Origin: Valencia hispanica
Taxonomy: Eukaryota > Chordata > Actinopteri > Cyprinodontiformes > Valenciidae
Direction of reading: 5' to 3'
Assembly: GCA_963556495.2 (NCBI GenBank)
Contig: OY747717.1
Span: 3,374,501 to 3,438,500, forward strand
Length of the DNA: 64,000 nucleotides
The translations under genes and the position numbers were made by a program. This document shows positions 32,636 to 46,500 of this stretch, piece after piece (within the stretch, counting starts at the first letter, position 1; each line of letters opens with the position of its first letter). The notes below the pieces were generated by a model, which saw only the letters and a program-made list of their open reading frames with translations, searched no databases and was not told where the DNA came from.

Positions 32636-34600
32636 AGGCCGAAATCAGGTTTTCATGACCTAAAGGCTACATTTAGACCTTCTACGATACAATTGGCGTG
32701 TTTTAAGAATCAATATTCTTGTTATGATGGCCAAAACAGGTGTATAAATATCGGCACAGATGTTGGAGCAGATTTTCTATTCGGTGCAATGGGATGGACC
32801 GATTTGAAAATTTGGGCCGATATCTGTACCGATGTGAATGAAATTGAATGGATAAATATAACAATATCAGGCCGAAATCAGGTTTTTCATGACCAAAAGG
32901 CTACATTTGGAGTTGCCGCGATAAACTTGGCGTGTTTTAAGAATCAATGTTCTTATGATGGCCAAAACAGGTGTATAAATATCGGCACAGATGTCGGCCC
33001 AAATCTTCTATTCGGTGCAATGGCATGCACAGATTTGAACATTTGGGCCAATATCTGTACCGATATGAATGAAATTTGTTGGATAAATATAACAATATCA
33101 GGCCGAAATCAGGTTTTTCATGCCCTAAAGGCTACATTTGGAGCTGTCACGATAAACTTGGCGCTTTTTAAGAATCAATGTTGTTATGATGGCCAAAACA
33201 GGTGTATAAATATCGGCACAGATGTCGGCACAGATTTTCTATTCAGTGCAATGGCATGCACCAATTTCAAAATTTGGGCCGATATCTGTACCGATGTGAA
33301 TGAAATTGAATGGATAAATATAACAATATCAGGCCGAAATCAGGTTTTTCATGCCCTAAAGGCTACATTTGGAGCTGCCACGATAAACTTGGCGCTTTTT
33401 AAGAATGAATGTTCTTTTGATGGCCAAAACAGGTGTATAAATATCGGCACAGATGTCGGCCCACATTTTCTATTCGGTGCAATGGCATGCACCAATTTGA
33501 ATATTTGGGACGATATCTTTACGGATATTAAGAAACAGAGAAATGTCTTGGTATATATGTTTATTTCAATAAATTACAATACATACATTTAATAGATAAT
33601 ATACATAACTAAATGAGTAAATGCTCAGATATTTAAAATCCTATAAAATGTAAAGTATTACTTTTTTTTATTGCTTCATATTTCTATCATGAAATAGTCG
33701 TTATGGATCAAATTCAAAATCACTTTATTAAACATTGCTGTAACTCATACTATCCAAGGGTCCTCAAAGGGCAGGAAGGACCTCCTGTAGCTGTCTGTAT
33801 TATGGCGAATCTATTAAAACTTCTGACTGAAGACTGTTGTTGTATAGCAGTCTCATAAAGAAGCTGCTCAGAGCCGTCTGTGACGTTCTTCGTTTCATGA
33901 AGAATCCTGCTTGGCACCATCATCTCCAGATGTTCCACTGTCGTCTCCAGAACAGAACCACAATCTTCATCATCAGGTTGTTGAGTCTTTTTAAGTCCCT
34001 GGGCAAAACAGGTGTAAAAATATCAGCACAGATGTCGGCCCAAATCTTCTATTCGGTGCAATGGCATGCACAGATTTGAAAATTTGGGACGATATCTGTA
34101 CCGATGTGAATGAAATTGAATGGATACATATAACAATATCAGGCCGAAATCAGGTTTTTCATACCCTAAAGGCTACATTTGGAGCTGCCAAGATAAACTT
34201 GGCGCTTTTTAAGAATCAATGTTCTTATGATGGCCAAAACAGGTGTATAAATATCAGGACAGATATCGGCCCAGATTTTCTATTCGGTGCAATGGCATGC
34301 ACTGATTTCAAAATTTGGGCCGATATCTGTACTGATGTGAATCAAATTGGATGGATAAATATAACATCAGGCCAAAATCAGGTTTTTCATGACCTAAAGG
34401 CTACATTTGGAGCTGCCACAATAAACTCGGCGTGTTTTAAGTATCAATATTCTTCTTATGATGGCTAAATATTGTCCCAGATATCTGCCCAAGTTTTCTA
34501 TTCGGTGCAATCGGAACGACCGATTTGAAAATTTGGGCCAATGTACTGATGTGAGTGAAATTGGATGGATAAATATAACAATATCTGGCTCTGATGCTGC
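32636..34600. repeat. 231-bp tandem repeat, about 6-7 copies, interrupted
   Basis: Copies repeat with a 231-bp period (the same word 'gccgaaatcagg' at 32871 and 33102). The unit contains 'ggcacagatgtcggccca', 'attcggtgcaatggcatgca' and 'gggccgatatctgtaccgat'. The first four copies form one open frame at 32594-33592 (FLFGAMACTDLKIWADICTD) because 231 is divisible by three. Unrelated DNA at about 33535-34000 splits the array. I see no start context, splice sites or known domain, so I treat the frame as repeat-borne. Confidence 0.85.
33711..34000 (-). mobile_element. Rex1/CR1-like LINE 3' fragment inside the 231-bp array
   Basis: 'caaaatcactttattaaaca', 'gggcaggaaggacctcctgt' and 'gactgaagactgttgttgta' parallel the fragment at 13325-13630. 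It explains part of the interruption of the tandem array. Confidence 0.5.
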
Positions 34601-34639
34601 TACCCCAACAGATGATGGCAGAAGAGATTACAAAGAAAT

Positions 34640-35900
34640 AGATGTTTATGTTAAACACTTTTTAATCTCTAAGTTGTTGTATATAAGTTTTTATTTATTA
34701 TACTGAATTTTTTGGGGTAAAAATCAGCACAGAGAGCCTCACAGATGTTTCGGGAACAGACAGGAGCGCGTGTTGGTCCTGCAGCAGCAGCTTGGTGTCT
34801 GTTGATGACTCAGTGAATGAATCACAGCTCCTGACTGAAAGCGGAGATCATGACGACCTGCAGGTCTCCACCTCCCCTTATTCATCCTCCCACATCCAGA
34901 CTGAAACACAGATAAAACCATTCCTTTGTGTTCACCTGGAGGGAAACCAGAGGCCCAGCCGGAGAGAAAACAGCAGCAGGAACAACAATACAGTTTGAAA
35001 AGGGCGTGAACTCTGATCTACAGCAGGATCGTGTTTACAGTTAGAAAGATCTAAAGTTCAGATGAATGTGAGGAATGAGGTTCCACTTCGGCTGGTAGAT
35101 GTTTCTGGCTCATCACATCCCCTTTACCAGACTTTCTGCAGGACTTTGCAACATACTGACGAGGTCATTGAACCGTTTGGATCTAATCAAAACCACGCAG
35201 AGACCGAAGCTGGGAGGGAATCCGAGTGTCAAAATATACACGATGAAACCTGATGCTTCTTATCTGGAGAAAAAAACCTGAGGTGGGCCTTCAGACGACC
35301 GGCTAGCTTCAGAAAGAAAACGGTTCAGCATGCAGAAGGAAAATCTTGTGAAGATGCATCTGAAAACAATAGAGACACATATTCCAGGTGGTACCAGTTA
35401 CTAAAACCCAAAGTTCAGTTCCTGAGAAAACTAAAACTATAAAAATCAAAAAAAATAGTTTTATTACAAAAATGTTGTGGCCAATACAATCATGGGGCTG
35501 ACTTGTCAAGGAGCCCGATAAAAGAAGTATGTGTGGAAAGTTTAGCGGGAGGAAAAAACGGGCGACTCCTGATTTCCATCTGCCAGAACATTTAAGAGAT
35601 CCCCTGCTGACGAGCTTCATGGAGATGCTGATTGCGCACCAACGGTTCCAGTAGCTGCTTTAATCGGGCTAATCGTAACAACAGCTAACTGGCCCGACCC
35701 GAACCCATAAAGAATCTCACTGTTAAGTGGAAAACGAGAGACTCCAGAACCAACGATGGAGGAGTCCTGAAGGCTCAGTTTGTGTTTTATCATTTTTCCC
35801 CCTCTCTCTGCCATCCTGCAGGTGTAGAAGCAGACGGGGATGTTTTCTTGTATTTTCTTTATTCCCCTTTCTCTCTTGTATCTTCAACTCCCCCCCCCCT
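34640..35900. other. Intergenic DNA without recognised features
   Basis: No exon or repeat family is recognised. The ORFs on both strands are short and have no domain. Confidence 0.4.
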
Positions 35901-35903
35901 TTT

Positions 35904-36215
35904 CAATTCAATTCAATTAAATTCAGTTTATTTATATAGCGCCAATTCACAACAGATGTCATCTCAAGGGACTTAACAAGAAGTCATTTCAATACATTTA
36001 TACAAACATTCCAATCAGTTAAAAAGTTTCCTATTTAAGGAATCCCAGCAGATTGCGTCAGTCATTGGCGTGAGGTTGGGCCCCGTTGATGCAGACTTTC
36101 CAATCACAGCAATCCTTCAGCAATCCCTCATACTGAGCAAGCATGTAGCGACGGTGGAGAGGAAAAACTCCCCTTTAACAGGAAGAAACCTCCAACAGAA
36201 CCAGGCTCAGTAGGT
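35904..36215 (-). mobile_element. L2 LINE 3' tail
   Basis: Starts with (TTCAA)n and 'cagtttatttatatagcgcc' and continues through 'gagcaagcatgtagcgacgg' and 'aacaggaagaaacctccaac'. The latter words also occur in the LINE at 19565-19660. Confidence 0.75.
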
Positions 36216-36917
36216 TCAGGATCTTCTGCTGGAGAGCAGAGTTCATGGTTCCACCAATCACAACAGGTTGTCCAGGTCCGAAAGCAGCGAAGCACCACAC
36301 TTCCACCGCCGGACCGATAGACCTCAGTGACCGATCTGTTCCCGACTGTTTAGCTCATGAGGTTCTGCTTCTTTTTTTTAAAGATTGTTTAGTCTTTTTC
36401 ATGTTGCCAGACGAGTTCCTATGGCTCCAGCAGTCAAAATTAAACCAAGAAAATATTAATCAGTTAATTAATAATTTAATAAGTGATTAGATTTTCACAC
36501 AGGGCCAGGTTGGTTTGGAGAAATGTATTCCATCTGTTTTTTTAAAGTCTGAATGGTTCTTTATACATAATTTCAAGACAAAAACATCAATTTCCTGATT
36601 TATTCTGAATTCATCTTTAAAGTTTGCCTGGTAGCTAACGTTTACCTGGGTAATAACCTTTTATTATCACAATTTTAATAATATTCAAACATTCATCAGC
36701 AGAGGCTTTTTAGAGCCTCGATGTTTGAGCTGCAAACCCCAAAAATGTTTTTGTAAAAAAGTAAAAAATAAAACAATAAAAATATAAGCGCCGCCGGCTG
36801 TTTGAGCTGGAAGATCCAGAACTGAAGGAGTTCTGTGTGAAGAAAGGCAAGTAGGAACGGCCAACACCGAGAGGCGGGGCGTTAAAATTAACCGGTTCCG
36901 CCCCGGAGTGACGGTTC

Positions 36918-37344
36918 CTAGAACCGATGCAGCGATTTGTGTTTGAGCAAAGCGGCGATGGACGAAGATCTGCTGACTTTAACCATCTTAGCCACGGTCA
37001 GCGGCCTCTGGGCGGAGGGGGAGGCCGAGGAGAGGTGGTGGCGCAGGCGGCGGCGGCTCTGCTTCGGGGGCTTCCAGCCGGTCTCGGCGTTCCCCGGCAC
37101 CTCGGCGAGAGCGGCCTGAGGCGGCGCTCCCAGCATCTGCAGGATCTCGGGAGATCTGTCGCACAGGTACTGCCAGGGCCTCTTCCCCGCCGTGTCCCTC
37201 AGCTTCACGTCGGCGCCGAACTTCTTCACCAGTAACCGGATGATGCTTTTGTGACCGTGGATGGCGGCGATGTGGAGGGGGGTCTGACCGCCGGTCGACT
37301 TGGCGTTGACGTCGAAGCTCAGGCCCGCCCGTTCCACTCCGTAG
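36918..37344 (-). CDS. sowahb: sowahb coding exon 5 with stop (second ankyrin repeat)
   Basis: The acceptor 'ctctgtttcag' begins a Cys codon split with exon 4. Encodes GGQTPLHIAAIHGHKSIIRL, KLRDTAGKRPWQYL and a basic tail rich in Arg. The stop TAG is at 36920-36918. AATAAA signals on the minus strand lie at 36665-36660 and about 36603-36598. Confidence 0.9.
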
Positions 37345-40300
37345 CTGAAACAGAGAGCAGAGAGCTGCTGAAGTAGAGCTGTGCGATATGGCCTCAAATC
37401 TATGTTGCGATATATTGTTTTCTTCTGTGTACACATGTCAAAATGACTGTTTTTGAGGAAAAATGACATAGAATGCCATTCAAAGAACATTTATCGTACA
37501 AAAATGCATTAAAAAAAAAACTTTTTCCCAAAAAATGCAACACAAGAATTCTGATAACTAGGGATGTATACTGGTAAAAATCTGGCGATACGATACGTAT
37601 CGCGATACAGGGTAGACGATGCGATATACTGCGATACTATGAGTAAGACCATATATTGTGATTTTTACAACTGAATTTTACTGTAGAAAAACTGTAACAT
37701 CATTCTAAACACTCCAACATGTTTCATACTTTAACAGTTTTATTACTAGATCTAGTTGATCCACTGGAACAAAGAAGGTGTAAACAGCCACAAACTACCA
37801 GTTATACTTTTAATTTTACTACAAAAATTACTGTCATTATTAATGGCTCCATTCAAATTCTTAAATAAAATAGAAAAATAAAAATCGATACATTCCTTTT
37901 GAATATCGATACAATATTGTGACATTAAATATCGCGATATATTGGTGTATTGATATTTTCTTACATCCCTGCTGATAACATAAATAAAGATGAAGATTTT
38001 TTAAAATATAATACAAGCTAAATGTTAACACAAAATTGCTACTTTTTTTAACTGAAATGTAAAAACATTTCATCCTGCTTTCCTGATTACTGAATTAAAT
38101 AATTACGCAAAACAAAGCTGCACATATTAGCTTGATGACATCATCAACCTGTGTAATCACGGTAGGCAGGTATAGTCAAAATCTCTGCTGTTTGCTTAAT
38201 TTGTATCATTTCTACCTTATACAGTTTATATCGTCCACTACTACACTGAAGAATCAGGTGCAACTTTAAGTTATTCCTGGGATTAAAGGGGACAATTCAC
38301 TAATTTAACAAGCGGGGTCGTGTGGAGTACAATTTAGCAGTCAGCATCTACCTGAGGCAGTAAGCAGCCAGGCTAGAAAAATCAGGGTGGAACTAATGGG
38401 AATTAGAGTATATAATCAGAGAACCAGCCAGGAGGGCTATGGTGACCCTGGAGGAGCTGCAGAAAGCTGCAGCTCAGGTGGGAGAATCCATTCACAGCAC
38501 AACTTTTGATGATGCAATCCACAAGTCTTACTTAAAGGGTTCTTCAATCTATTGGGAGACACAGGAAACATGTGAAGCAAGGCGATCGGCTCAGATGAAA
38601 CCAAAATGAAACTTTATGCAACACTGTGTGACGGAAAGCGAAGAGCCTGAACACACCATGGTGAAACATGATGCTGCCACCACCATGGTGAAACATGGTG
38701 GTGGCAGCATCATGTTGTTGGGAAGCTCTAAATCTTGGAGGGAAATCCATTAGAGGCTGCAGAAGACCTGAGACCGGGGGTTGGAGGTTCACCTTCCAGC
38801 AGGACAACCACCCTGAATATACAGCCAAAGATGCAGTGGGATGGCCTAGTCAAAGTCCAGACCTGAATCTAAATGAGAAGCCGTGGCAGGACCTAAAACG
38901 AAACGCTCAAAGATGTTCTCCAAAGGGTCAAAACGTTCTGCCGAGAAAGGAGGGTATGCGAAGTACTGACTCAGATGGCCTGAACACAAAGGCACGCCAC
39001 ACTTTTCAGATTTTTTTATGAGGAGAGCCGTGAATTGTTTTACAGCTTGTGGTACTTTGTCACATAAAGACACATAAATAAAATGCACAAAAAGATCACA
39101 GGTAGTAGAACGTGTCTAAATGTAGAGGTTCAAGCTGAGCAAATTATTTATTTCACTCCGAAGTGAAAGCAGAAGGTCCAGAATCAGAAAAGTTTAACTG
39201 CCATGTGTGTGAACCGGTTCACAACATTAGGAAATTGCTGCGGTACTCTGTGCAAACATAAAATAAACACTTCTAGGCATGCAATAAATACAAATAAAAT
39301 GGGATAAACAGATGAATATGTAGACGAGTGTAGGTAATAGTGAACACAGAGCAGCTTACCACAGGGTGTTGAGGACTCTGTGGTCGCCATGTTTGGCAAT
39401 CCAGTGCAGCACCGTGAAGCCGGAGATAAAGTCCTGCCTATTGAGCAGCGAGTTGTCGTCCCTGAACAGCGTGTAGATGTCCGGCCAGCCGCCCGCCGCC
39501 GCCTTCACCATCCAGACGTGCTCCCTGGCTTCCAGGGGAACCGGTGACTGTTGGCGAGAGCAAACGTCCTTTTAAAAAACAAAGAAAAATCAGAGAGAAC
39601 ACGCTTTTAAAAGCTTTTGATTCCAAATGATTGACTCTCTTTAGGTTTATAGCTTGAAAATAATCGTGGTTCCTGCTGATTGGCCGGTTTGGCTCATTCT
39701 CAGCAGGCCGAGCCTTTAAAACAGGGGGAATCCTTCATTATTCTGTCCCACTGGAAGTGGAACAGTCCCACAGCATGATGCTGCCACAAACACTAATATT
39801 TGGGTAAATGCCTCTTAGCAAATTTGCAGCCCAACAATCCTGCATGATGTGTGCATGCTCTCCTGGTGCATGTGTGGGTCCAAAACCATGGCTGTGAGGT
39901 TATAAATTTAGATGTAGATGATGGTTGTTGGTCCTGTCCAAGGTGGACCCAATGGCGGAGATATGCGGACCAGAACTTTGTCAGCGAACGCATCTTTGAA
40001 CAGCAATAAGGTCCATAACACGCTCTGCTCTCACCTGAATGTCTCACCTGAATCATCAATTCAATTCAATTCAGTGTATTTATATAGCGCCAATTCACAA
40101 CAGATGTCATCTCAAGGCACTTAACAAGAAGTCATTTCAATACAATTATACAAACAAGCTGAATATAAACATCACTGATACTAGAGAAAACCCAGCTGAC
40201 GTCCAACATGGCTACCAGTAGCATCCAATCAGCCCAAACTCCTTATTTTGGATAAAACGCAAGTTGGAGGAATCCCTGTTGATGAGAAGGCATTTTTCCA

Positions 40301-40522
40301 ACAGCTGCCCATGCTGCATTCAAGTACAGCTGGTAAACTAGGTTGTCGAAATATAAAAACAACTCCAATGTGATTGAAGCATGTTTTATGCTCAAATATG
40401 GGCGAAGTAATATTTAAACATGTCTAAACATTAACACTGGCTGTCTACTTAATCCCTCCCTTTCAATTCCTGAAATTTATTTTAGAACTGAAAAAAAGTT
40501 GAATGGAGAACTGACTGGATAG

Positions 40523-40561
<39 letters not shown>

Positions 40562-43500
40562 AGCAGACATAGCCAGAGTAGACAGCCAGTGTTAATGTTT
40601 AGAAATATTTAAATAATACTTCGCCCATATTTGAGAATAAAACATGCTTCAATCACATTGGAGTTGTTTTGATATTTCGACAACCTAGTTTACCAGCTGT
40701 ACTTGAATGCAGCATGGGCGGCTGTTGGAAAAATCCCTTCTCATCAACAGGGATTCCTCCAACTTGCGTTTTATCTAAAATAAGGAGTTTGGGCTGATTG
40801 GATGCTACTGGTAGCCATGTTGGACATCAGCTGGTTTTTCTCTAGTATCAGTGATGTTTACGCTCAGCTTGACATTGTTTCAGGTGAGTCATTCAGTTCA
40901 GTACAGAGCGTGTTATGGACCTTATTGCTGTTGGAGGATGCGTTCCCTGACAAAGTTCTGGTTCGGTCCGTCTTTCTCCCTCTACTGTGTCTCCATGAGA
41001 AACCATTCATGTTCCCAATTAGCAGAGTTTAGCGAAAGCTGGGAGTCCTTTCTATTTTGGTGTCACTTTATGAGGTTGCTGATGAGTTCAGGTAGAAAAC
41101 AGCTGGATTCGTTCGGTAAACGTACGTACCAAACTGACTGGGGCCGTACCGAAAAATACAAACACATGAACCGTTAAACCCCTACTGCAATGATAAGCAA
41201 GTATAGAGGATGGATGGATCATGAAGTTATCTACAAGCTTCTGCTGGCTTCCTGCTCCTCTTAAGCGTCGTTCACAAACTCTCAGTACGGTTGAGGTTGG
41301 AGGTTTAGGAACGGCTTAATGTCAGCCTGTTTCATCCAGTCCAAAACAAGTTTGTGTTTAGGATCATTATTCTGTTACCTGTGTCCCATTTCAACCATCT
41401 AGCTGCAAATTTGAGCTGAAGTTGTTATCCTGCTTTCTCATCGTTTCAGTACCATGGGAAGCAAAACGGCTTCACATCATGACACTGCCACCACCGTGCT
41501 TTAAGTTAAAAGCCTCACCTCGAGTCCTCCAAACACACTTTGTGTCACTGTGACCAAACAGCCAAAACTTTGTCTCGTTTGGACGTAAAAAGAAAACAAA
41601 ATGGTTCAAATAATTGATCCAACATGCACGTTCACGACGAGTGGTTTGAAACTTCTGACTGTCACATCAGAGTTCATGGCTTTTTAAACCAGCTGAGCTG
41701 AACCCCATAAAACCCCAGTATGTGTGTGAGTCCCTGCAACAAGATCCAGCGTAAAGACACAACATAAATATGGTGTTTTAGCCCCACCTGTCCAGCATTG
41801 TGAGGGTGAAGACTCCTCCTGATGTCCTTCCTCCCCTCCACCTCCATCGGGGCGACCGGGCTGGGGCAGCGAGGCGGCGTGGCGCAGGACGACAGCGACG
41901 ACGACGACAGGTGGTGCGGGAGGCTCAGCGAGGAGGAGATCCGGTGCAGGCGCTCCAGCCTGGCCGCCTCCATCCCTCCGCCGGGTTCCTCCTGGAGGAG
42001 CTGGTCCAGGTCGGTCCCCAGGCTGCGGCAAATCCGGTTCCTCAGCCGGCTGCTCATACGCCGAGCCGCCGCCGGGCGATGCTGCACACGAGTTGAGTAG
42101 GTGGAGCCGTCGCTCGACTGCACGTCGTCATACAGGTCGCCTGCAGGATGGAGGAATATTCTATCAAACCACTTCTGAACGTTCTACAAATATGAAAATA
42201 CTTTTTTACATCAGAAAGAAAAGGATGATTTGAGGTTTTATCTTGTTAATCTGAACAATGACTTTCGGGCAGCAGCACTAAGTCTGCACAAAATATCCTA
42301 AATATATCACTTTTATTATTATTATATATTATTATTATAGTATATCAGTATATCAGATTTCTAGGACTGCGTCGCTCACGGTGGCAGCATGTTGGAGCAG
42401 CTCTGCTGGTTCTTTGTCTAGACTTTGGTTCAACATTTTCTGGTTGAGACGCTGGACAATTATTCATTTCCGGAGATTTTAAAAGTCATTTTTGTACTTG
42501 TGAAGTTTGTTATTTAACTGTTCATTCTAACCACATGGAGAATGCACACTTTCAAGTGTCCTCCTTTTTGGAAATCAAAATATGATTACTCTACATAAAC
42601 CCAATTAAGAAAAAAAAAATGTATGGTTTCTAGACACTCAAAGCTGGTGGACCAGCCTTCCACTCTACGGTCATGTGCTACTTAGTAGGGATGCGTATTG
42701 GTAAACATCTGCCGATACGATACGTATCGCGATACAGGGGAGATGATACGATATATTCCGATACTATGAGTAAGACGATATATTGTGATTTTTAAAACTG
42801 AATTTAACTGTAGAAAAACTGTCACATTATTCTAAACACTCTTATTAGTTTCATTACTAGATCTAGTTGATCCACTGGAACAAAGAAGTTTGAAAACAGC
42901 CACAAAACTACCAGTTATACTTTTAATTTTACTACAAAAATTACTGTCGTCATTAATGGCTCCATTCAAATTCTAAAGAATAATAGAAAAATAAAAATGT
43001 ATATTTGCTTTTGAATATCGATACAAAATCGGGAAATAAAGTATTGCGATATATCGGTGCATCGATATTGTCTTACATCCCTAGTACGAAGTGGAAAAGC
43101 TCCCAGCGAAAGACGCGTCAACGCATGCCTGGGTTCGGATCTGACCTGTGGACTGATGCAAGGCGTCTCCTCTGGATGTGAACTGCTGATCGTCATGGAG
43201 ACGGTCGTCATGGAGATGGTCGCTGGAGCGGTACAGCGGCGACAGGCGACCCGGAGGCTGCGGGCCGTCGCAGAGGTTCCCCATGGACCGATGCAGCGAC
43301 GTCCGCAGCTTCGTTCTCTCGGGCTCCTGCAGGGCGCCCCGGGATTTCGGCGAAGCCGCGGGTCCGTCTGCGTCCGAACGCAACATGCAAAAGACTCATT
43401 AAAAATCGGGAAAGCGCTCATCCGAAAAAAATTTGGGAAAAGTGGGAATCAAACAGGTTGTACATAAAACCCTCCAGAACACCTGAAGCAGAAACACTCT

Positions 43501-46500
43501 ACCTGCTCTGGAGCTGCTGCCAGATGGAGGCCAGTTGCAGACAGAGAACCTCACATCAGACGGGGGGTCGCAGATACCGGACGACACCCTGTGGCTCTGA
43601 CCGGGTCCCGGTTCCGAGGCCCGAGCAGGGCGATCGTCAGGGTGGCGTCCAGACTGCGGAGCCTGAAGGTGGCGCTCTGCTTCTGCAGGCAGACTGCGTC
43701 TCACAGACTCCACCGGGACGGGTCCGGGTTCCCGTCTGGACCTGAACTCGGCCAGAACTTCAACATCCGAGTCCTGGATGTAGATCGGAGGAACCTTCCT
43801 CCCTGAGGAGGTGGAGGAGGGAGGAAGAGCGGGGGACTCTGTGATGCAGGGCGAGGAGGCTGAAATGGCCCTCCCCAGGCCGCTGAGTGTGGCGTTCAGG
43901 GCCCACCGTCCTTCCGCTGAGCCTTGTCTGTTTGGGACCTCCTCCTCTTCCTCTTCTTCATCCTGAGAGACAGCTGATTTGTAGCTCTTCCTGTGTCTGA
44001 AGCGGCGGCCCAAGACCTGGTGGAGCTGAGGAGGGGTGTCCTGATGCAGGAGTCCCTGTCCGCTGAGAGGTTCTGGGTCAGAGTCCTGGAAAGAGATTTT
44101 AGGTCCTCTGAGAGGTTCTGGATTCACAGCGATCTGTTGTCCCCTGAAAGGTTCTGGATTCACAGGGATCTGTTGTCCCCTGAAAGGTTCTGGATTCACA
44201 GGGATCTGTTGTCCCCTGAAAGGTTCTGGATTCACAGGGATCTGTTGTCCCCTGAAAGGTTCTGGATTCACAGGGATCTGTTGTCCTCTGAAAGGTTCTA
44301 GATTCACAGGGATCTGTTGTCCTCTGAGAGGTTGGATGATGGGATTGGGAGCAGAGATCTCCCAACCTCTCAGGGGGTCTCTGTTGTGGTCCTGAAAGGA
44401 AATAATCGGTCCTCTGAGAGGTTCTGGATTCACAGCGATCTGTTGTCCCCTGAGAGGTTCTAGATTCACAGGGATCTGTTGTCCCCTGAAAGGTTCTGGA
44501 TGCTGAGGGATCTGTTGTCCTCTGAGAGGTTCTAGATTCACAGGGATCTGTTGTCCTCTGAAAGGTTCTGGATTCACAGGGATCTGTTGTCCCCTGAAAG
44601 GTTCTGGATGCTGAGGGATCTGTTGTCCTCTGAGAGGTTCTAGATTCACAGGGATCTGTTGTCCTCTGAGAGGTTCTGGATTCACAGGGATCTGTTGTCC
44701 CCTGAAAGGTTCTAGATTCACAGGGATCTGTTGTCCTCTGAGAGGTTCTAGATTCACAGGGATCTGTTGTCCTCTGAAAGGTTCTAGATTCACAGGGATC
44801 TGTTGTCCCCTGAGAGGTTCTAGATTCACAGGGATCTGTTGTCCTCTGAAAGGTTCTGGATTCTGAGGGATCTGTTGTCCTCTGAGAGGTTCTGGATTCA
44901 CAGGGATCTGTTGTCCCCTGAAAGGTTCTGGATTCACAGGGATCTGTTGTCCCCTGAAAGGTTCTAGATTCACAGGGATCTGTTGTCCTCTGAAAGGTTC
45001 TAGATTCACAGGGATCTGTTGTCCCCTGAAAGGTTCTGGATTCACAGGGATCTGTTGTCCCCTGAAAGGTTCTAGATTCACAGGGATCTGTTGTCCTCTG
45101 AAAGGTTCTAGATTCACAGGGATCTGTTGTCCTCTGAGAGGTTCTAGATTCACAGGGATCTGTTGTCCTCTGAAAGGTTCTAGATTCACAGGGATCTGTT
45201 GTCCTCTGAGAGGTTGGATGATGGGATTGGGAGCAGAGATCTCCCAACCTCTCAGGGGGTCTCTGTTGTGGTCCTGAAAGGAAATAATCGGTCCTCTGAA
45301 GGGTTCTGGGACACGGGAGATGATATTTCCTCTGACTGATCCGGGGACGGGATCCGGATGCGGGGTGTCCCATCTTCTGTTAGGTGCTGGGAAAGGACTT
45401 TGATGAAGGATCTGCTGTCCTCTGACGGGTCCTGGGACGTGATCCTGGCGGTTGACGATGTGTCCTCTGACGGGTTCGACAATGCGGTCCTGATGAGGGA
45501 TCTGCTGTCCTCTGACGGGGACATTGTCCCGACGACTGACGATGTGTCCTTTAACGGGTTCTGAGATGGTTCCCTGATTCTGGGTATCCCATCTTTCGAT
45601 GGGGTCTGGGACGTGGTCCTGACGGCTAACGATGTGTCCTCTGAGGGATTCAGAGTTCGGGTCTTGATGAGGGATCTGCTGACCTCTGACAGTTTCTGGG
45701 CCGTGGTCCTGACGACTGACAATGTGTCCCCTGATGGGTTCAGGGGTGATTTCCTGATGGGGTGTGTCCAATCTTCTAATGGGTACATGGGCGGGGTCCT
45801 GATGAGGGATCTCCTGCCTCCTAGAAGGTCCGGGTGTGTAGTCCTGACGGTTGACAATATGTCTTCTGGAGAAGGGGTCCTGCGGAGGGACCTGTTGTCC
45901 TCTGATCGGTTCAGGAAAGGGGTCCTGGTGAGGGGTATCCAATCTTCTGATGGGGGCTGGAACAAGATCTTCTTGAAGGATCTCCTGCCCTCTGATTGGT
46001 GCAGGGATGTAGTCCTGATGTCTCACAGCTGGAGCACCAGGAGCGGGGACAGAAACCAGCCTGTTGTGTCCCTCTTTTTGGCTCTGATCGGGGGCAGGAG
46101 TCTCAGAGAGTCCTCGGACCTGGTTTCCTACCTGGCCGGGTCTACCTGCAGGTTCGGGACTCAGGTTTAGGGTGGAAGCGGTCTCCACCTGGTTGCTCTT
46201 CGCCACCATGATCCCAGCTGCAGACAGGGCTGATCTCCCGTCGGTGTCCCCCGGTGGGGCGGGGCTCACCGCCGGCGACGAGGCGGTTTCGGACGGGCAG
46301 GGCTCCGGGGAGTCTCTGCCCGAACCTCCGCCGGGGACATGTCCGCGGTACTTCTTCCTGAGGACCACGTTAGACACTCCGTCGATCTTCGTCACAGTTG
46401 CCACGGAGTTGACGAACTTCTTGAATTGTTCTCGGTTCCGGACGTAGTCCGGATGTTCCCGGAGGAACGGCCTGAAGTGGAGCAGCAGCTCGGAGTTTTT

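Noticed and set aside
25500..36900. Septin gene expected from synteny
   Set aside because: I looked for the GTPase motifs and conserved septin exons on both strands and recognised none; the region is repeats and unassigned DNA.
43399..43502. Extension of sowahb exon 1 to the in-frame stop at 43399
   Set aside because: The CAG|GTAGAG donor at 43502 joins in phase to a family-like exon; the read-through tail has no similarity to the family.
44099..45373. 424-codon minus-strand ORF in another frame of the sowahb repeat (TTDPCESRTFQR type), and plus-strand ORFs of ERFWIHRDLL type
   Set aside because: A 36-bp unit keeps any frame open once one copy is open. The sowahb frame is fixed by its conserved N-terminus and by splice phase.
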